Of a stretch of 64,000 bases of DNA, positions 6,614-15,075 are shown in pieces; position 1 is the first letter of the stretch, and the number at the start of each line of letters is the position of its first letter. Made by a program: the position numbers and the translations under genes. The notes below the pieces were generated by a model. That model saw only the letters and a program-made list of their open reading frames with translations, did no database searches and was not told the DNA's origin. Source of the DNA: Algirhabdus cladophorae (lineage in GTDB: Bacteria; Pseudomonadota; Alphaproteobacteria; Rhodobacterales; Rhodobacteraceae); the NCBI RefSeq assembly GCF_044772865.1, contig NZ_CP173029.1:3100001-3164000 (forward strand), given 5' to 3'.

Positions 6614-7234
6614 ATGCCTCAGATCGACTCTCTCTTTGTGACCCGCCTCTATCGTGCTGCTTTGTCAGAGCACGCACCGAAAATCGATGCAACCGAGCTG
6701 GAGACATCCTGCCTTGTTATCGCCGAAGATGACGAAGCAGGCCAAGACTGGTGCGAGGCCAACGCATTTCCGGGCTATACCAGCTACGCGTCCCTGTCGG
6801 ATTTACCTTGGCGGTTTCCGATCTTTGCGGATCTGGTCAAAGTTCTGGATTTACATGTTGCTGCCTTTGCCAAGGACTTGGCCCTTGATCTGGGCGACAA
6901 GGCGTTGGTGTTAGAAGACATCTGGATCAACATATTGCCCGAGGGTGGTATTCACACCAGCCATATCCACCCCCATTCGGTGATCAGCGGGACCACATAT
7001 GTAGCCATGCCCGAGGGCACCAGTGCTCTAAAGTTGGAGGACCCACGGTCACAAATGATGATGGCCTCGCCGCCCCGCTTGGTCGATGCACCGCGTGAGA
7101 TGCGGGGGTTTGTATATGAAGCGCCTTCTGTAGGCGATGTACTGTTGTGGGAAAGCTGGTTACGCCACGAAGTGCCAATGAATATGGCCGAAGACGATAG
7201 AATTTCAGTCAGCTTCAACTACAAGTGGGAATAG
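6614..7234 (+). CDS. putative 2OG-Fe(II) oxygenase (TIGR02466-like)
   Basis: A 206-residue protein with the layout of the TIGR02466 / 2OG-FeII_Oxy_5 family: the metal-site region HTSHIHPHSVISGTTYV (residues 114-130, several His), a LEDPRS strand, PSVGDVLLWESWLRHEV with the distal His185, and the 2OG-binding region DRISVSFNYKW (Arg196). Such enzymes couple oxidation of 2-oxoglutarate to hydroxylation of a substrate; the substrate here is unknown. It starts 41 bases after the Ca-binding-repeat gene. The neighbouring minus-strand operon includes rplP, whose E. coli product is hydroxylated by an unrelated 2OG oxygenase (YcfD). A link is speculation. Confidence 0.75.
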   Translation: MPQIDSLFVTRLYRAALSEHAPKIDATELETSCLVIAEDDEAGQDWCEANAFPGYTSYASLSDLPWRFPIFADLVKVLDLHVAAFAKDLALDLGDKALVLEDIWINILPEGGIHTSHIHPHSVISGTTYVAMPEGTSALKLEDPRSQMMMASPPRLVDAPREMRGFVYEAPSVGDVLLWESWLRHEVPMNMAEDDRISVSFNYKWE

Positions 7235-7615
7235 ACCATTTCGCTGCGGTGTAGCGATCTTTCGCAGATAAATCGCGGGCAGGCACCACGTTGCGGCCTG
7301 TCCCCATTTCACGGGACAACCACTGCTTTCCCTTCCTTGCGCACGAACTGAGGGGTAGACGCAAAGCGCCCGCCCCGTGGGGGCGGTCCGGACGCTGCCA
7401 CATCATGGATTTGGCATATTCACCTAGATTGTCCTAACTTCGGGAATCCCCGCGTTTTGTGATCCTAAATATTGGGTCATCTGTTGGGTCTGGCGCATTT
7501 TTCACGCTGCAAAATCGCATATTTGCCCGGATTTATTAATTTCATCAACGACACAAGCCCCGATGCAAATTCACAATTATAGGTTGATTTTCAGCAGAGG
7601 TTACGCAAATCAGGG
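7235..7615. other. gap before the nuclease gene, with a GC-rich hairpin
   Basis: No gene is seen. At 7370-7386 a CCGCCCC-GTG-GGGGCGG hairpin sits within a longer imperfect inverted repeat (AGCG at 7365, CGCT at 7393-7396) whose arm resembles the repeat element at 1018-1142. From about 7440 the sequence becomes AT-rich up to the nuclease start and presumably holds its promoter. Confidence 0.5.
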
Positions 7616-8242
7616 ATGAATTCCTGGGAGGTAAGCTTGGAAATACTTGTAGTGATACTTGTTGTTGCGGTGGTGATCGCCTGTTTTATCGACAAACCAG
7701 ACGCTCGTCCGCCGGACCACACTCGCACCATGCGCGACATGCCACCAACGGCGGCAGATCGAAGTCAGAAACCAACGTTTCCCGCTAAGCCATCCCAAAA
7801 ACCAAATCGGCAACCCGTTGACCTCAACAACCAGCAAGAGCCTAAACCAAGACATGCGCCACCGCCTCCAATTCCTTCCTCGCGCAAGCTTAAGGGAAAA
7901 GCCTATATCATCGACGGTGACACGATTGTCATTCACAAGATAAAGATCCGGCTTGCTGGGATCGACGCGCCCGAACTTGATCAACCGTGGGGTCAAAAGT
8001 CCAAATGGGAAATGGTCAAGATTTGCAAAGGCCAAGTCATTGATGTGGAGCTCACCGGAGAGACGTCCTACGACCGCCTTGTCGGCACGTGCTTCCTGCC
8101 AGATGGCCGTGATATAGGAGCCGAAATTATCAAAGCAGGGCTTGCGCTGGACGGGGGCCATTTTTCAAAGGGCAAATATCGACATCTTGAACCGGACGGC
8201 GTGCGTCAAAGGCTTAAGCGGTATGGGCACTGGCGAAAATAG
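7616..8242 (+). CDS. membrane-anchored thermonuclease-like protein
   Basis: A 208-residue protein. Residues 7-24 form a transmembrane anchor, 28-92 a Pro/Gln/Lys-rich linker, and about 93-206 a staphylococcal-nuclease fold. The active-site set is visible: IIDGDT (Asp100, Asp102), IRLAGIDAPE (Arg112, Asp117, Glu120) and YDRLVG (Arg154), matching Asp21, Arg35, Asp40, Glu43 and Arg87 of the S. aureus enzyme. It therefore looks catalytically competent and would degrade nucleic acid outside the cytoplasmic membrane. It is third in the plus-strand insert and ends at the bidirectional terminator facing rplP. Confidence 0.85.
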   Translation: MNSWEVSLEILVVILVVAVVIACFIDKPDARPPDHTRTMRDMPPTAADRSQKPTFPAKPSQKPNRQPVDLNNQQEPKPRHAPPPPIPSSRKLKGKAYIIDGDTIVIHKIKIRLAGIDAPELDQPWGQKSKWEMVKICKGQVIDVELTGETSYDRLVGTCFLPDGRDIGAEIIKAGLALDGGHFSKGKYRHLEPDGVRQRLKRYGHWRK

Positions 8243-8243
8243 T

Positions 8244-8280
8244 AAAACCCCCGCCTGCTTCCAGACGGGGGTTACTTTAT
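8244..8280. terminator. bidirectional terminator between the nuclease gene and rplP
   Basis: Stem AACCCCCG (8246-8253) and CGGGGGTT (8266-8273) with a 12-base loop. On the minus strand it is followed by TTTTAC, on the plus strand by ACTTTATTC. It serves both convergent genes and separates the rplB-rplP transcript from rpmC and the rest of the cluster. Confidence 0.75.
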
Positions 8281-8319
8281 TCTTAGTCAGCTAGATGCCA
8301 AATTTTGCGAGAGCAAAAT

Positions 8320-8733
8320 TTACCAGTCTTCACGCATGATTGTGCGAGTTTTCACTGGCAATTTCATCGCAGCGAGGCGCAGGGCTTCGCGGGCGACTGC
8401 ATCGGACACGCCATCGATTTCGAACATCACGCGGCCTGGTTTGACCTTGCATGCCCAATAATCGACAGAGCCTTTACCTTTACCCATACGAACTTCTACG
8501 GGCTTGGAGGTAACTGGCAAGTCTGGAAAGATGCGGATCCAAACACGACCTTGACGTTTCATGTGACGTGTCATGGCGCGGCGGGCTGCCTCGATCTGAC
8601 GGGCTGTCACACGCTCGGGCGTGGTTGCCTTAAGGCCATATGTGCCGAAGTTCAGAGTGGACCCACCCTTGGCTTCGCCGTGGATGCGGCCTTTGTGCAT
8701 CTTGCGAAATTTTGTGCGCTTTGGTTGAAGCAT
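8320..8733 (-). CDS. rplP: 50S ribosomal protein L16
   Basis: A 137-residue L16, starting MLQPKRTKFRKMHKGR, with the TARQIEAARRAMTRHMKRQG and VRMGKGKGSVDYW motifs. It organises the A-site tRNA region of the large subunit. Arg82 in the VRMGKGKG loop corresponds to E. coli Arg81, the residue hydroxylated by YcfD. It is the last gene of the rplB block, 14 bases after rpsC; rpmC does not follow. Confidence 0.97.
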   Translation of the reverse strand: MLQPKRTKFRKMHKGRIHGEAKGGSTLNFGTYGLKATTPERVTARQIEAARRAMTRHMKRQGRVWIRIFPDLPVTSKPVEVRMGKGKGSVDYWACKVKPGRVMFEIDGVSDAVAREALRLAAMKLPVKTRTIMREDW

Positions 8734-8747
8734 TGATCAATCCCCTC

Positions 8748-9458
8748 TTAGCGACGACCGCCACCTGCACCGCGAGGTGCTGGGCCGTCTTGGAGTTCTT
8801 GGGCTTTACGATCACGTGCTGCTGGATCGTGCTCCATGATCTCACCTTTGAAGATGAAGACCTTGATGCCGATGATCCCATAGGCTGTGAGGCCTTCAGC
8901 GTGGGCGTAATCGATGTCAGCACGCAATGTGTGCAATGGAACGCGACCTTCGCGGTACCATTCTGTCCGCGCGATCTCGGCACCGCCAAGACGACCAGCA
9001 ACGTTTACACGGATGCCCAAGGCACCCATACGCATAGCGTTTTGAACAGCGCGCTTCATCGCACGACGGAAGGACACACGACGCTCGAGCTGCTGCGCGA
9101 TGCTTTCGGCAACCAAGGCTGCGTCCAGTTCGGGCTTGCGCACTTCTACGACGTTCAGGTGCAACTCACTGTCTGTCATCGCAGCCAGCTTCTTGCGAAG
9201 TGTCTCGATGTCAGCGCCTTTTTTACCGATGATCACACCGGGGCGGGCTGTGTGGATTGTCACGCGGCACTTTTTGTGCGGACGCTCGATGATCACACGG
9301 CTGATGCCGGCTTGCTTGCATTCGTCTTTGATGAACGCGCGCATGGCCAGATCTTCTAGCAGCAAATCACCATAGTCTTTGGTGTTGGCATACCAGCGGC
9401 TGTCCCATGTACGGTTCACCTGAAGGCGCATGCCTACGGGGTTTACTTTGTTACCCAT
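8748..9458 (-). CDS. rpsC: 30S ribosomal protein S3
   Basis: A 236-residue S3 with a KH domain (VIIGKKGADIETLRKKL) and the C-terminal domain ending in the GEIMEHDP region plus an Arg/Gly-rich tail. It forms part of the mRNA entry channel. Its ATG overlaps the rplV stop by one base (TAATG). Confidence 0.97.
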   Translation of the reverse strand: MGNKVNPVGMRLQVNRTWDSRWYANTKDYGDLLLEDLAMRAFIKDECKQAGISRVIIERPHKKCRVTIHTARPGVIIGKKGADIETLRKKLAAMTDSELHLNVVEVRKPELDAALVAESIAQQLERRVSFRRAMKRAVQNAMRMGALGIRVNVAGRLGGAEIARTEWYREGRVPLHTLRADIDYAHAEGLTAYGIIGIKVFIFKGEIMEHDPAARDRKAQELQDGPAPRGAGGGRR

Positions 9459-9838
9459 TATGCTTGCTCCTCGATTTGACGAACTTTGATTGTCAGTTCG
9501 GAAAATGGCTTGATGATCTTACCGAAACGACCACGGGCCCGAGGGCGACCGCGCTTCATTGTCAGGTTCTTACCAACGTAAGCCTCTGCAACGATCAGCT
9601 CGTCCACATCCAGATTGTGGTTGTTTTCAGCATTGGCGATGGCGGACTGAAGACATTTCTTCACGTCATCCGAGATACGCTTTTTGGAGAACGTCAAATC
9701 GGACAGAGCCTTTTCGACTTTCTTGCCGCGGATCATACCAGCAACCAAGTTCAGTTTCTGCGGGCTTGTACGGAGCATGCGCGTTTTCGCCATTGCTTCG
9801 TTATCGGCCACGCGGCGGGGGTTTTTATCCTTGCCCAT
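9458..9838 (-). CDS. rplV: 50S ribosomal protein L22
   Basis: A 126-residue L22. It starts MGKDKNPRRVADNEAMAKTR, an N-terminal extension usual in Rhodobacterales; an internal MAKTRM start would give the shorter E. coli-like form, but the outer ATG has a GGAAG ribosome binding site just upstream. The hairpin loop lining the exit tunnel (MKRGRPRARGRFG) is intact. Confidence 0.96.
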   Translation of the reverse strand: MGKDKNPRRVADNEAMAKTRMLRTSPQKLNLVAGMIRGKKVEKALSDLTFSKKRISDDVKKCLQSAIANAENNHNLDVDELIVAEAYVGKNLTMKRGRPRARGRFGKIIKPFSELTIKVRQIEEQA

Positions 9839-9841
9839 GAC

Positions 9842-10120
9842 TTACTTCCGCTTCGCTTTTTTGTCAGCAGCGTGACCGTAATAGGTGCGAGTTGGCGAAT
9901 ATTCACCGAACTTCTGACCAATCATGTCTTCTGTGACGTTGACTGTGATGTGCTTCTGACCGTTGTATACGCCAAACGTCAAACCCACGAATTGGGGCAA
10001 GATCGTCGAGCGACGGGACCAGATTTTGATAACTTCGTTGCGGCCGCTTTCGCGTGTCGCTTCGGCCTTTTTCAACACATAGGCGTCGACAAAAGGACCT
10101 TTCCAGACGGAACGAGACAT
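9842..10120 (-). CDS. rpsS: 30S ribosomal protein S19
   Basis: A 92-residue S19, starting MSRSVWKGPFVDAYVLKK, with the GLTFGVYNGQKHITVNVTEDM core. It sits in the small-subunit head with S13 and S14. Three bases separate it from rplB and three from rplV. Confidence 0.97.
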   Translation of the reverse strand: MSRSVWKGPFVDAYVLKKAEATRESGRNEVIKIWSRRSTILPQFVGLTFGVYNGQKHITVNVTEDMIGQKFGEYSPTRTYYGHAADKKAKRK

Positions 10121-10123
10121 TAC

Positions 10124-10966
<843 letters not shown>

Positions 10967-11429
10967 GCTTTCTGTCTTCCGTTTGCTTGGCGACACATGT
11001 GTGTGCCGCGGTTAAAGGGCCCCTATGACAGGTCCCCAAATTTGCGTTCTTGCGAACAACAGCAAAGCCCCAGACGAATCTGGGGCTTGCCGATGGGTGT
11101 GTTTAGGAGAGGTCGGTGTTGGGGTCAAGCGGTCAGGGGCAGAATTATCCCTTTGTTTTATGCACCGCCACCAGCCGAGCAATCGACTGGCCGGGGGCTG
11201 GCGCTGAGACATTCAAACGGCGTGCTTTATGGCGGCCAAATACATCCCCAGATTAGATCTGGCAGCGCCCCCCCTCAAAGCGCAAAACCGCCGGACGGCC
11301 TGCCGCTCGCAAAGCGCCTTCGGCTTGATTCCGTGCAGAATTGATTCACACCCATCTAGCTGTACTCTCACTGTTTATTGCTTCCGTGTAAGCTGGAAAT
11401 GACGTGCCCAAGACAGGATAGTCCCAGCA
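10967..11429. other. non-coding gap upstream of rplB
   Basis: No gene is recognised. It includes the rplB leader, with TAGGGGCCC (minus strand, 11017-11025), which also occurs upstream of rplN and in the 1018-1168 element. A hairpin lies at 11065-11088, and GC-rich inverted-repeat fragments lie around 11240-11320. From about 11340 the sequence becomes AT-rich and leads into the HIRAN relic. No rplW remnant could be read. Confidence 0.5.
11065..11088 (-). terminator. perfect hairpin 98 bp upstream of rplB
   Basis: Stem AAGCCCCAGA (11065-11074) and TCTGGGGCTT (11079-11088) with a 4-base loop CGAA on the plus strand. The minus strand reads on into TTTGCTGTTGTT, a weak U-tract. It may be a surviving terminator or attenuator of a gene formerly upstream of rplB. 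The direction of action is uncertain. Confidence 0.45.
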
Positions 11430-11915
11430 ATGAAATTCTTGAAACGGCTTTTCAGAATACAAATTGCAGTGCCACAAATCAATGAAACGCAAGTTAGATG
11501 ACAACCCAAATTACTAGGTCAGCCTATCCCCAAAGAACTGAAGAATTGCTCATTTCCTGAAATCAACAAATGGGTACAATGGAAGCCAACTGGCTGGATA
11601 AGGGTTGTCGGCTCGTCGTTTAATCGGGAGAACGCAGAGCAGACCGTGAAATACGGAAAAGAAAACGAATTGATGAGGCTCACAAGGAACTCTTACAATC
11701 CCCATGATAGCAATGCAATCGAGGACCATTGGCGAAGGATGTTAGTTGGACATATTCCAAGCCGAAATAGTGGAGCGATTGACGAAAATTGTAATGAGCT
11801 AGTGCCAATTAGAGCGCTTTACCGACGTGGGTCTTTGGGTCGAACTGGAGCGATCACTAAAGATATTGTCTGTCAGATGCCATCGTCTGCTGAGCGTATT
11901 CGTTACCTCAAATAG
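11430..11915 (+). pseudogene. HIRAN-domain protein gene interrupted by an in-frame TGA
   Basis: One reading frame of 162 codons from ATG at 11430 to the stop at 11915, broken by a single TGA at 11499-11501. After that stop the translation runs through IRVVGSSFNRENAEQ, then NELMRLTRNSYNPHDSNAIE and LVGHIPSRNSGAI. This is the pattern of a HIRAN domain (L.R.p.NpyDpnAi...vGyip), found in DNA-repair helicases and in stand-alone small proteins. A GTG at 11646 could start only a fragment. The region is visibly more AT-rich than its neighbours, which suggests horizontal origin. A sequencing error at the TGA would restore a full gene. Confidence 0.55.
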
Positions 11916-11933
11916 TAGTGCGTGGCGGCCTCA

Positions 11934-12374
11934 TTACCCCTCAATCATCCCAACCCTTACCGCATGGCGACCACCTTCGAACTCGGCATCCAGAAATGCG
12001 TCGACGATCTCTAGGGCTAGACCTTCACCGATCACGCGTACCCCCATGGACAGCATATTTGCGTCGTTGTGGGCGCGGATCATTTTGGCGGAGAACGTGT
12101 CGTGGCACACGCCGCAGCGGATGCCTGCAACTTTGTTCGCGGCCATCATGATCCCCTGCCCCGTGCCGCACAAGATGATCCCCAGATCGCAATCGCCCGA
12201 GGCCACACGTTCAGCCGCCGCCTTGCCGTGCTTGGGGTAGTGCGTGCTTTCAGTGGTGACTGGGCCAATGTCCACGACCTCGTAACCTTTGGTACTGACA
12301 TGGGCCGCGACGGCCGCCCGCAAATCAAGGCCTGCGTGATCACTGGATAGGACAATACGTTTGGACTGGGTCAT
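11934..12374 (-). CDS. rpiB: ribose-5-phosphate isomerase B
   Basis: A 146-residue RpiB/LacAB-type isomerase interconverting ribose 5-phosphate and ribulose 5-phosphate. The start MTQSKRIVLSSDHAGLDLR carries the SDHAG phosphate-binding motif; the catalytic CGTGQGI (Cys near residue 65), NKVAGIRCGVCHD and RAHNDANMLSMG are all present. An upstream in-frame extension is not supported. It stands alone, convergent with the HIRAN relic. Confidence 0.9.
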   Translation of the reverse strand: MTQSKRIVLSSDHAGLDLRAAVAAHVSTKGYEVVDIGPVTTESTHYPKHGKAAAERVASGDCDLGIILCGTGQGIMMAANKVAGIRCGVCHDTFSAKMIRAHNDANMLSMGVRVIGEGLALEIVDAFLDAEFEGGRHAVRVGMIEG

Positions 12375-12510
12375 GGGGATCTCTTTCAAGCTAAACTGGC
12401 GCGTGATCTTGCCTATGCAAAATGCAGCCCTCTTTTGCAAGGTGCTGGCACGGCTTTGCCTGTTGGTCGTCCTCTTGTTAGGTTTGCAGTGACACCAAAG
12501 GGGGGACGTC

Positions 12511-12861
12511 ATGGCCATCAAACGTATCGTCTTGGACATCGCAACGGATCGCGTGGCCGAGGTCCAAGTGTTCTATGCAGACCTCTTTGAGTTAGACACG
12601 GCGATGGACCAAGGCTGGATCGTGACCATGGCCACTGGGGGATCGGGACCTGTTCAGGTGAGTATTGCCTCTGAAGGCGGCTCCGGCGCGCCTGTGCCAA
12701 ATGCCTCCATCGAAGTGGATAATCTGGATGAGGTCTATGCCAAGGCGCAAAGTCTGGGGTGCCCAATTGTCTTGCCGCTGACGGCAGAGCCTTGGGGCGT
12801 GCGGCGATTTTTTCTGGAAGACCCCGCAGGGACCGTACTGAATATCATGGCGCATGACTGA
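12511..12861 (+). CDS. glyoxalase-like (VOC) protein
   Basis: A 116-residue protein of one vicinal-oxygen-chelate module: IKRIVLDIATDRVAEVQVFYADLF at the start and VRRFFLEDPAGTVLNIM at the end, a typical beta-alpha-beta-beta-beta pattern. The metal ligands of glyoxalase I are not clearly conserved, so the substrate cannot be named. It is divergent from rpiB. Directly after its TGA the same frame continues into the remnant at 12862-13146. Confidence 0.7.
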   Translation: MAIKRIVLDIATDRVAEVQVFYADLFELDTAMDQGWIVTMATGGSGPVQVSIASEGGSGAPVPNASIEVDNLDEVYAKAQSLGCPIVLPLTAEPWGVRRFFLEDPAGTVLNIMAHD

Positions 12862-13146
12862 GTGGTGCTGGGGCAATTTAAAACCGCCGCGGGCAATGCG
12901 GACTACACGGTGATCGGGCCGACCTTTGGCACCTGTACAGGAAACAGCCAGCGCAGTGGCCAAACCACAATGCGCTGCGATACGGGGTTTCGCATCGTCA
13001 TGGACACCCCAGATCAAAGGGCCAAAATGTGATGCCTGAGCACCCATTCAGGGGTTCATCTGGGTGTTGGCTATGTCTCTGCCTCGGGGTGGGGCAAGCA
13101 GGCCGATGAAGCCATGGTGCGCGCAGCTGTGGCAGCCGGGTCTTAA
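12862..13146 (+). pseudogene. gene remnant in frame behind the glyoxalase-like gene
   Basis: The same frame as the preceding gene stays open past its TGA and reads a protein-like stretch containing FKTAAGNADYTVIGPTFGTC and TTMRCDTGFRIVMDTPDQRA. It hits a TGA at 13030-13032, then continues THSGVHLGVGYVSASGWGKQ to TAA at 13144. The composition is natural (few rare residues, sensible codons), but no start or family is recognised. It looks like the C-terminal part of a decayed gene. It overlaps the response-regulator stop by three bases. Confidence 0.35.
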
Positions 13147-13577
13147 CCCGCCTTGCGCAGTTTGCGCGTGGTGGCCCGCAAGGCCATGCGCACAAATGGC
13201 ACGGTAAATTCGGATTTCTTGATAACGGACATAACGCCTGCTTTGTCCGCTTTGTCCCACATAAAGGGTGTGGGCCAATCACTGACCATGATGATTGGGA
13301 TATGGTTCAATTTTGGGTCAGTGGCGAGGTTCAGCGCAAATTCGACGCCGGTGCCGTCAGGCAGATTATTGTCCAGAAAGATCATTGAAATGTCTTCGCT
13401 GGCCAGCTGCATGCGTGCAGCCCGCAGCGTGGTAGCCAATTTAATCACCACATTCGATTGCGCGCGATCGATCACGCGCGTCATCATTTTGTGATCAAAA
13501 TGACTGTCCTCAATAATCAAACAGGTCGGCCCACCCTGAACGTCGTGCGGGCGCCAAGTCAAAGCGTTGTTAGGCAT
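13143..13577 (-). CDS. single-domain response regulator
   Basis: A 144-residue CheY-like receiver with no output domain. The start MPNNALTWRPHDVQGG leads into CLIIEDSHFDHKM (acidic pocket), ISMIFLDNNLPDGTG (phospho-acceptor Asp), PIIMVSDW (Ser in place of the usual Thr/Ser) and VIKKSEFTVPF (conserved Lys). It would relay phosphate or act by protein contact. No kinase is adjacent. It lies between tuf and the decayed gene, on the strand of tuf but beyond its terminator. Confidence 0.8.
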   Translation of the reverse strand: MPNNALTWRPHDVQGGPTCLIIEDSHFDHKMMTRVIDRAQSNVVIKLATTLRAARMQLASEDISMIFLDNNLPDGTGVEFALNLATDPKLNHIPIIMVSDWPTPFMWDKADKAGVMSVIKKSEFTVPFVRMALRATTRKLRKAG

Positions 13578-13665
13578 GAACTTCCCTTTGTGCGTAACAC
13601 TGCGCACAACATGAAGATAAGGCCTTAAAATTTTATGAGTATTGTTCAGCTTTTTGGTTTGGGGG

Positions 13666-13699
13666 ATGCAAAAAGGCCGCTCGGGTGGGAGCGGCCTTT
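13666..13699 (-). terminator. terminator downstream of tuf
   Basis: An 11-bp stem (AAAGGCCGCTC at 13672-13682, GAGCGGCCTTT at 13689-13699) with a 6-base loop. On the minus strand it is followed by TTTTTGC. It lies about 85 bases after the tuf stop and isolates tuf from the response regulator. Confidence 0.8.
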
Positions 13700-13782
13700 G
13701 GGGTGGGATTGTGGTCCCAGATTTTCGTAGGTGGGGGCTTGGTGATCTTGCGATCACCTGTTCCTCACCTGTTGTCCGAAGA

Positions 13783-14958
13783 TTACTCGGTGATCTTCGA
13801 CACAACGCCAGCGCCGACGGTGCGGCCGCCTTCGCGGATCGCAAAGCGCAGGCCTTGTTCCATGGCGATTGGGGCGATCAGTTCTACGTCGAACTTCAGG
13901 TTGTCGCCTGGCATCACCATTTCTGTGCCCGATGGCAGCTCAACTGTGCCTGTCACGTCAGTCGTCCGGAAGTAGAACTGGGGACGGTAGTTGGCAAAGA
14001 ACGGTGTGTGACGACCGCCTTCTTCTTTGGTCAAGATGTAGGCTTCGGCTTCGAACTTGGTGTGAGGCTTCACGGAACCCGGCTTACACAGAACCTGACC
14101 ACGCTCAACGCCTTCACGGTCAACACCACGCAACAACGCACCGATGTTGTCGCCAGCTTCACCGCGATCCAGCAGCTTGCGGAACATTTCAACACCCGTA
14201 CATGTGGTCTTGGATGTGTCACGGATACCAACGATTTCAATCTCTTCGCCAACGTTGATCACGCCGCGCTCAACACGACCGGTCACAACAGTACCACGAC
14301 CAGAGATTGAGAACACGTCTTCGATCGGCATCAGGAACGGCTGATCCACAGCACGCTCTGGTGTCGGGATGTACTCGTCAACAGCGGCCATCAGCTCTTT
14401 GATTTTCTCTTCGCCGATCTCTGGTTTGTTGCCTTCCATGGCAGCCAAAGCCGAGCCTGCAACGATTGGAATATCGTCGCCTGGGTAGTCGTAGGAGCTC
14501 AGCAATTCGCGGATTTCCATTTCAACCAGTTCCAGCAGCTCTTCGTCGTCAACCTGGTCCACTTTGTTCATGAACACGACCATCTTCGGGATGCCAACCT
14601 GGCGGCCCAGCAAGATGTGCTCGCGGGTCTGAGGCATAGGGCCGTCAGCGGCGTTCACAACCAAGATCGCGCCGTCCATTTGAGCCGCGCCAGTGATCAT
14701 GTTTTTGACGTAGTCAGCGTGGCCGGGGCAGTCAACGTGCGCGTAGTGGCGCGCTTCTGTTTCGTACTCTACGTGCGCTGTCGAGATGGTGATCCCGCGC
14801 GCTTTTTCTTCCGGTGCGCCGTCGATCTGGTCATAGGCTTTGAAGTCGCCAAAGTACTTCGTGATAGCCGCCGTCAACGTCGTCTTGCCGTGGTCAACGT
14901 GACCAATCGTGCCGATGTTTACGTGCGGTTTTGAACGTTCAAACTTTTCCTTAGCCAT
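13783..14958 (-). CDS. tuf: translation elongation factor Tu
   Basis: A 391-residue EF-Tu that carries aminoacyl-tRNA to the ribosome as a GTPase. It starts MAKEKFERSKPHVNIGTIG; GHVDHGKT (P-loop), DCPGHADYVKNM and NKVDQVDD are present, and the C-terminal GRTVGAGVVSKI ends the protein. Upstream in-frame codons are rejected. It is flanked by a lipoprotein gene and a response regulator rather than by fusA and rpsJ or by secE and nusG, so the gene stands alone. Rhodobacterales often carry two tuf copies. Confidence 0.97.
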   Translation of the reverse strand: MAKEKFERSKPHVNIGTIGHVDHGKTTLTAAITKYFGDFKAYDQIDGAPEEKARGITISTAHVEYETEARHYAHVDCPGHADYVKNMITGAAQMDGAILVVNAADGPMPQTREHILLGRQVGIPKMVVFMNKVDQVDDEELLELVEMEIRELLSSYDYPGDDIPIVAGSALAAMEGNKPEIGEEKIKELMAAVDEYIPTPERAVDQPFLMPIEDVFSISGRGTVVTGRVERGVINVGEEIEIVGIRDTSKTTCTGVEMFRKLLDRGEAGDNIGALLRGVDREGVERGQVLCKPGSVKPHTKFEAEAYILTKEEGGRHTPFFANYRPQFYFRTTDVTGTVELPSGTEMVMPGDNLKFDVELIAPIAMEQGLRFAIREGGRTVGAGVVSKITE

Positions 14959-14982
14959 ATCGTAGCTGCCTTTGTGCAAAAC

Positions 14983-14997
14983 GGGGCATCCTGCCCC
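14983..14997 (-). promoter_or_regulatory. hairpin in the tuf leader
   Basis: GGGGCA and TGCCCC around a 3-base loop, 25 bases upstream of the tuf ATG. On the minus strand it is followed by GTTTTGC. It could be a weak terminator of upstream transcription or a leader structure; which one is unknown. Confidence 0.3.
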
Positions 14998-15075
14998 AAA
15001 TGATTATTGCGGGGCAAATAGGGGGTTCTGGATCAAAAATCAAGACACAGATGTCGTGACACGGATCAGGCTGCC

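Noticed and set aside
11499..13032. In-frame TGA codons read as selenocysteine
   Set aside because: No SECIS-like hairpin was seen directly after either TGA, and neither protein family is a known selenoprotein family. Pseudogene or sequencing error is simpler.
13783..14958. tuf as an rRNA-linked copy next to secE/nusG
   Set aside because: No tRNA-Trp, secE or nusG lies next to it; flanking genes are a lipoprotein and a response regulator.
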